Of a DNA stretch of 9,243 bases, positions 6,247 to 9,243 are shown piece after piece; position 1 is the first letter of the stretch, and each line of letters begins with the position of its first letter. The stretch comes from Clostridiales bacterium (GTDB lineage Bacteria > Bacillota > Clostridia > Oscillospirales > Oscillospiraceae). The notes beneath the pieces are model-generated. The model saw only the letters and a program-made list of their open reading frames with translations. It searched no databases and was not told where the DNA came from. Location: NCBI GenBank assembly GCA_021203685.1, contig JAJQAS010000295.1, forward strand, positions 1-9,243. The letters run 5' to 3'. Both the position numbers and the translations under genes were made by a program.

Positions 6247-7494
6247 ATGGCAACAAAGACCTCACGGCGGGGATTGCACCGCCATCAACAGCTGGCGAAG
6301 GGTCCCATCGACCTGCCCTTTCTGATGCTGGTTCTGCTGCTGCTGGGCATCGGCCTCATCATGCTGCTGTCGGCCTCGTCCTACGCCGCTCTCTACGACA
6401 AGGCGGTGGGGTATAACGCCTCCACCGGCACCTTGGGCGATCCCTATTATTACTTCAAGCGGCAGGCGCTTTTCGCCGTGCTGGGCATTGTGGCCATGCT
6501 GTTGGTCTCCCGGCTGGATTACCAGTACCTGCGCATCCTGTCGGTGCCGGTGCTGCTGGTGGCCATTGTGTTGCTGATTTTGGTGCTGACCCCCCTGGGC
6601 GTCACCCAAAACAACGCCACCCGCTGGCTGCGGCTGGCGCTGGTGGCCGGGCCGACCTGCCAACCCTCGGAGGTCGCCAAGCTGGGAGTGGTGCTGTTTT
6701 TCTCCGCCCGGCTCTCCAAGCGGCGGCAGGGAGCGCCGGAGTTCGCCCGGCGGCTGCCCCGGCCTCTGGAGAAAATCCGTTACTTCTTCTACTGGAGCGA
6801 CCTGGCGGAGCTGATCCCCTACGGAGTGATTTTGGTGGTCATCGCCGCTCTGATGCTCAAGGAGCCCCATATGTCCGGAACACTGCTGGTGCTGGCCGCA
6901 GGCGCGGCCATTCTGTTCGCCGCCGGGATCCGGCTGGGCTGGTTCGCCCTGGGCGCGGGGGCCATGGCGGCTGTGGCCTATGCGGTCATCTTCGTGATGG
7001 GCTACAACAGCAGCCGCATCGCCATCTGGCTGGACCCCTGGTCCGACCCCACCGACACGGGGTATCAGGTGGTGCAGTCCCTCTACGCGGTGGCCTCCGG
7101 CGGCCTGACCGGCCTGGGCTTCGGCCTGAGCCGCCAGAAGTACCTCTACCTGCCCGAAGAGCAGAACGACTTTATCTTCGCCATCATCTGCGAGGAGCTG
7201 GGCTTCATCGGGGCCACGCTCATCGTGGTGCTGTTCGCCCTGCTGGTCATCCGGGGCTACTGGCTGGCCCTCCACGCCCGGGACCGGTTCGGCTCCCTGC
7301 TCATCGTGGGCTTCACCACCCTGCTGGCGGTGCAGGTGTTTTTGAACATGGCGGTGGTGCTCAACGTCATCCCCGCCACGGGCATTTCCCTGCCCTTCTT
7401 CTCCTACGGCGGCACCGCGCTGCTCATTCAGCTGGTGGAAATGGGCATTATCCTGGCCGTCTCCCGGCAGATCGCCCCGCCGAAGCAGGGGTGA
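6247..7494 (+). CDS. ftsW: SEDS-family peptidoglycan glycosyltransferase FtsW
   Basis: FtsW is a 415-residue polytopic membrane protein that polymerises lipid II into glycan strands at the septum, paired with a class B PBP. A short basic N-terminal tail (1-20) precedes about ten membrane segments; the first is at about 24-46. Family marks are ATRWL (124-128), QPSEVAKLGVVLFFSARLS (139-157), a large loop with LPEEQNDFIFAIICEELGF (302-320) containing the conserved Asp308 matching the SEDS catalytic aspartate, and LPFFSYGGTALL (382-393). The start is set by AAAGGAGG at 6233-6240, 6 bases before ATG. RodA or SpoVE are related alternatives; position next to mraY and murG favours FtsW. The stop codon's last base is the first base of a repeat array. 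Confidence 0.95.
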   Translation: MATKTSRRGLHRHQQLAKGPIDLPFLMLVLLLLGIGLIMLLSASSYAALYDKAVGYNASTGTLGDPYYYFKRQALFAVLGIVAMLLVSRLDYQYLRILSVPVLLVAIVLLILVLTPLGVTQNNATRWLRLALVAGPTCQPSEVAKLGVVLFFSARLSKRRQGAPEFARRLPRPLEKIRYFFYWSDLAELIPYGVILVVIAALMLKEPHMSGTLLVLAAGAAILFAAGIRLGWFALGAGAMAAVAYAVIFVMGYNSSRIAIWLDPWSDPTDTGYQVVQSLYAVASGGLTGLGFGLSRQKYLYLPEEQNDFIFAIICEELGFIGATLIVVLFALLVIRGYWLALHARDRFGSLLIVGFTTLLAVQVFLNMAVVLNVIPATGISLPFFSYGGTALLIQLVEMGIILAVSRQIAPPKQG

Positions 7495-7607
7495 GCTATT
7501 AGCTGTTAGCTGTTAGCCGTTAGTTGGGCACTACAAACCAAAAACGCAGAGCAAACAGTTGAGCAGCACCAAGCTAATAGCTAATAACTAAGAGCTAAAA
7601 GCTATCA
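7494..7607. repeat. Heptamer-repeat intergenic element, copy 3 (forward)
   Basis: The left arm at 7494-7525 has units AGCTATT, AGCTGTT, AGCTGTT, AGCCGTT and AGTT. The 46-nt core is at 7526-7571 and the right arm at 7572-7603 has opposing units such as AGCTAAT, ending in AGCTATCA. The outer left AGCTATTAGCT is the exact reverse complement of the AGCTAATAGCT that begins the right arm, so the arms can pair around the core. The core is the closest partner of 4826-4871. The element occupies almost the whole ftsW-murG gap, starting within the ftsW stop and ending 6 bases before the murG AGGAGGG site. Confidence 0.8.
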
Positions 7608-7628
7608 TCCTCCAGGAGGGATACACCT

Positions 7629-8759
7629 ATGAATCCGAAAATTCTCTTCACCTGCGGCGGCACCGCCGGACACATCAACCCGGCGGTGGCCCTGGCGGGT
7701 CTGTTCCAGGAGCGGGACGGCGCGGACATCCTCTTTGTGGGGGCCGACGGCGGCATGGAGGAATCTCTCGTGCCCAAGTCCGGCTATCCCATCCGCACCG
7801 TCACCATCTCCAGCTTCTACCGTTCGGTGAGCCTGAACAGTTTGAAGCACAACCTGACCACCGCGAAAAACCTGCTGGTCTCCCCCGGCCAAGCCAAAAA
7901 GATCCTGCGGGAGTTCCAGCCCGACCTGGTGGTGGGCACCGGCGGCTACGCCTCCTACCCGGTGGTGAACCAGGCGGCGAAACTGGGCATCCCCACCGCC
8001 GTCCACGAGTCCAACGCCTTCCCCGGCCTGACCACCCAGCGGCTGGCAAAGGTGGTGGACAAGGTGATGGTGGGCTTTGAGGAGAGCAAGAGCCACTACG
8101 ACGACCAGAGCAAGGTGGAGGTCACCGGCACCCCCGTCCGGGAGGACTTCTTCGCCCAGACCCAGGCGGAGGCCCGGACAAAGCTGGGCTTCGGGGACAC
8201 CAGGCCCGTGGTGGTCACCACCTGGGGCAGCCTGGGCGCCCAGGTGATGAACGACCATATGGTGGACTTCGTGGTCCGGGAGATCGAGGCGGGCACCCCC
8301 TTCCACCACATCTACGGCGTGGGCCAGAGGTACTACCAGCGGGTGCTGGACGGCATCGCCGCCCGTGGCATCGACCTGAGCCTCTACCCCGACGTGGACA
8401 TCCGGGACTATATCTACGATATGCCCGTGGTGATGTCGGCGGCGGACGTGGTGCTCAGCCGGGCGGGAGCCTCCACCATCGCGGAAATTTCCGCCATCGC
8501 CAAGCCCAGTATTCTGGTGCCCTCCCCCAACGTCACCGCCAACCACCAGGAGAAGAACGCCCGCGTCCTCTCCGACCAGGGGGCGGCGCTGCTGATGCTG
8601 GAGCCGGACTGCACCGGCAAAAAGCTCTACGATCAGGTCACCGACCTGCTGGACAACCGGGGGCGGCTGGAGCAGATGCAGATGGAGCTGAAACGGCTCT
8701 TTGTCAGCAACGCCAACGAGCGCATCTATCAGGTGCTGAAAGATTTGATGGGAAAATAA
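7629..8759 (+). CDS. murG: UDP-GlcNAc:lipid I N-acetylglucosaminyltransferase MurG
   Basis: MurG is a 376-residue GT-B enzyme on the inner membrane face that adds GlcNAc to lipid I to give lipid II. The N-terminal domain carries CGGTAGHINPA (9-19), a variant of the usual GGTGGH loop, GTGGYASYP (103-111) and HESNAFPG (126-133). The C-terminal donor-binding domain carries TGTPVR (166-171; usually TGNPVR), TWGSLGA (198-204; usually GGSQGA), SRAGASTIAE (277-286), KPSILVPSP (292-300) and NHQEKNA (305-311). Length is normal. The start has AGGAGGG at 7614-7620, 8 bases upstream. The core nucleotide-sugar-binding residues are present, so it should be active; the loop changes are probably lineage-specific. 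Confidence 0.97.
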   Translation: MNPKILFTCGGTAGHINPAVALAGLFQERDGADILFVGADGGMEESLVPKSGYPIRTVTISSFYRSVSLNSLKHNLTTAKNLLVSPGQAKKILREFQPDLVVGTGGYASYPVVNQAAKLGIPTAVHESNAFPGLTTQRLAKVVDKVMVGFEESKSHYDDQSKVEVTGTPVREDFFAQTQAEARTKLGFGDTRPVVVTTWGSLGAQVMNDHMVDFVVREIEAGTPFHHIYGVGQRYYQRVLDGIAARGIDLSLYPDVDIRDYIYDMPVVMSAADVVLSRAGASTIAEISAIAKPSILVPSPNVTANHQEKNARVLSDQGAALLMLEPDCTGKKLYDQVTDLLDNRGRLEQMQMELKRLFVSNANERIYQVLKDLMGK

Positions 8760-8794
8760 CGCCGCTGTCAAACTGCCCGCCCGGCGCATAGGAT

Positions 8795-8828
8795 GGGATA
8801 AATCCGTTGCTGGCTATCCCTTTTCTTT
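8795..8828 (+). terminator. Weak possible intrinsic terminator after murG
   Basis: GGGATA (8795-8800) can pair with TATCCC (8815-8820) and is followed at once by TTTTCTTT (8821-8828). The stem is only 6 bp and the loop is 14 nt, so efficiency would be low. Its position 36 bases after the murG stop and before a long gap is where a terminator could lie. If active, murA would need its own promoter. Confidence 0.35.
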
Positions 8829-8842
8829 GGCCTTATGAGCAT

Positions 8843-9020
8843 TTTAGCTCTTAGCTCCTGGCTTTTAGCCTTTAGCTTTGTGGTGCTTGACATGATGTGC
8901 TGCGCTTACGGTTTGTATTCCTTTACAAACGGGTGGCTTCACTCGTAGCTTCCTTTTTAGCTGTTCGCTTTAGACTGGCAGCGCCTGACTAACAGCTAAC
9001 AGCTAATGGCTAATAGCTTA
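8843..9020 (-). repeat. Heptamer-repeat intergenic element, copy 4 (inverted orientation, enlarged)
   Basis: The left side (8843-8877) has AGCTCTT, AGCTCCT and GGCTTTT-type units, the complement of the right arm of the other copies. The right side (8991-9018) has AACAGCT, AACAGCT, AATGGCT, AATAGCT, the complement of the left arm. The core from 8881 (TGGTGCTT ... GGTTTGTA) matches the reverse complement of the 7526-7571 core at both ends, so this copy is inverted. It is longer because of extra sequence at 8918-8990, including a perfect 7-bp hairpin (GTTTGTA 8911-8917 with TACAAAC 8924-8930). The 13-mer AGCTGTTCGCTTT (8959-8971) is shared, inverted, with 6212-6224. Apart from this copy and the possible terminator, nothing else is seen in the murG-murA gap. 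Confidence 0.72.
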
Positions 9021-9074
9021 TCACAACGCGGCTGATTGAAAGGGATACCCTCAAATCCGAATGGAGGAATCCCT

Positions 9075-9243
9075 ATGCGTGTGTTGCGAGTGCGCGGCGG
9101 CAGGCCGCTCTCCGGCTCTGTGGCCGTCCACGGGGCCAAAAACAGTGTGCTGCCCATTCTGGCGGCGTCCATCCTGGCGGGGGGCGTCTGCGTGATACAT
9201 AACTGCCCCTCCCTGAACTATGTGGACGCGGCGGTGGCCATCC
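9075..9243 (+). CDS. murA: UDP-N-acetylglucosamine 1-carboxyvinyltransferase MurA, N-terminal part
   Basis: 56 residues are visible before the window ends. MurA transfers enolpyruvate from PEP to UDP-GlcNAc, the first committed step of peptidoglycan synthesis, in the cytoplasm. The N-terminus shows the family pattern RVRGGRPLSGSVAVHGAKNSVLP: the GG-x-x-L-x-G motif is followed by GAKN with the conserved active-site Lys22-Asn23 pair, then LPILAASILAGG and HNCPSLNYV. The start is ATG with GGAGGA at 9063-9068, 6 bases upstream. The catalytic Cys loop lies beyond the window, so its state is unknown. Firmicutes often have two MurA paralogues; which one this is cannot be told from the fragment. Confidence 0.95.
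   Translation, partial: MRVLRVRGGRPLSGSVAVHGAKNSVLPILAASILAGGVCVIHNCPSLNYVDAAVAI

Noticed and set aside
7605..8789. 394-codon open frame on the - strand opposite murG
   Set aside because: Same codon-bias artefact; the product is His/Val/Gly-rich and unrecognisable, and the + strand frame is a clear MurG.

Overview
The window is a stretch of the bacterial division and cell wall (dcw) cluster. Every gene is on the + strand, in the order rsmH (3' part), ftsL-like, PASTA-type class B PBP (spoVD/ftsI type), a short MurE-like Mur ligase, mraY, ftsW, murG, murA (5' part). The coding DNA is GC-rich with mostly G or C in third positions. Ribosome binding sites are strong AGGAGG types, the PBP carries PASTA repeats, and the gaps are AT-richer and full of repeats. 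Together these suggest a high-GC clostridial Firmicute of the Oscillospiraceae/Ruminococcaceae kind (Flavonifractor-like gut bacteria). That placement is an inference from gene style and order, not a database match.

Layout: 1-329 is the end of RsmH. 331-443 is a repeat-rich gap. 471-1040 is an FtsL-like division protein, followed by a gap with stem-loops. 1170-3509 is the PBP. 3502-4638 overlaps the PBP end and encodes a MurE homologue that lacks the N-terminal UDP-sugar-binding domain and several catalytic motifs. 4639-4958 is a repeat-rich gap. 4959-5936 is MraY. 5937-6246 is a gap holding a MITE-like element. 6247-7494 is FtsW, followed by another repeat gap. 7629-8759 is MurG. 8760-9074 holds a possible terminator and an inverted repeat copy. 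9075 to the end is the start of MurA.

The genes form one pathway. MurA starts UDP-MurNAc synthesis, MraY and MurG build lipid I and lipid II at the membrane, FtsW polymerises glycan, the PBP cross-links it, and FtsL belongs to the complex that activates FtsW and the PBP. RsmH methylates 16S rRNA and is a standard dcw member. Full-length murE, murF, murD and murB are not in the window. The places where murF and murD often lie (before and after mraY) hold repeats instead.

The most noteworthy non-genic signal is a family of intergenic elements built from tandem 7-nt units (AGCTGTT / AGCTATT on one side, AGCTAAT / AGCTAAA-type units on the other). They flank a related core, occur in both orientations, lie against stop codons and in one case supply the stop codon. 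A second, unrelated MITE-like element (5950-6151) has two hairpins at each end. One pair of stems differs in sequence between the two ends but stays complementary within each. The best protein candidate for something unusual is the degenerate MurE-like protein. No wholly new multi-gene system is evident.
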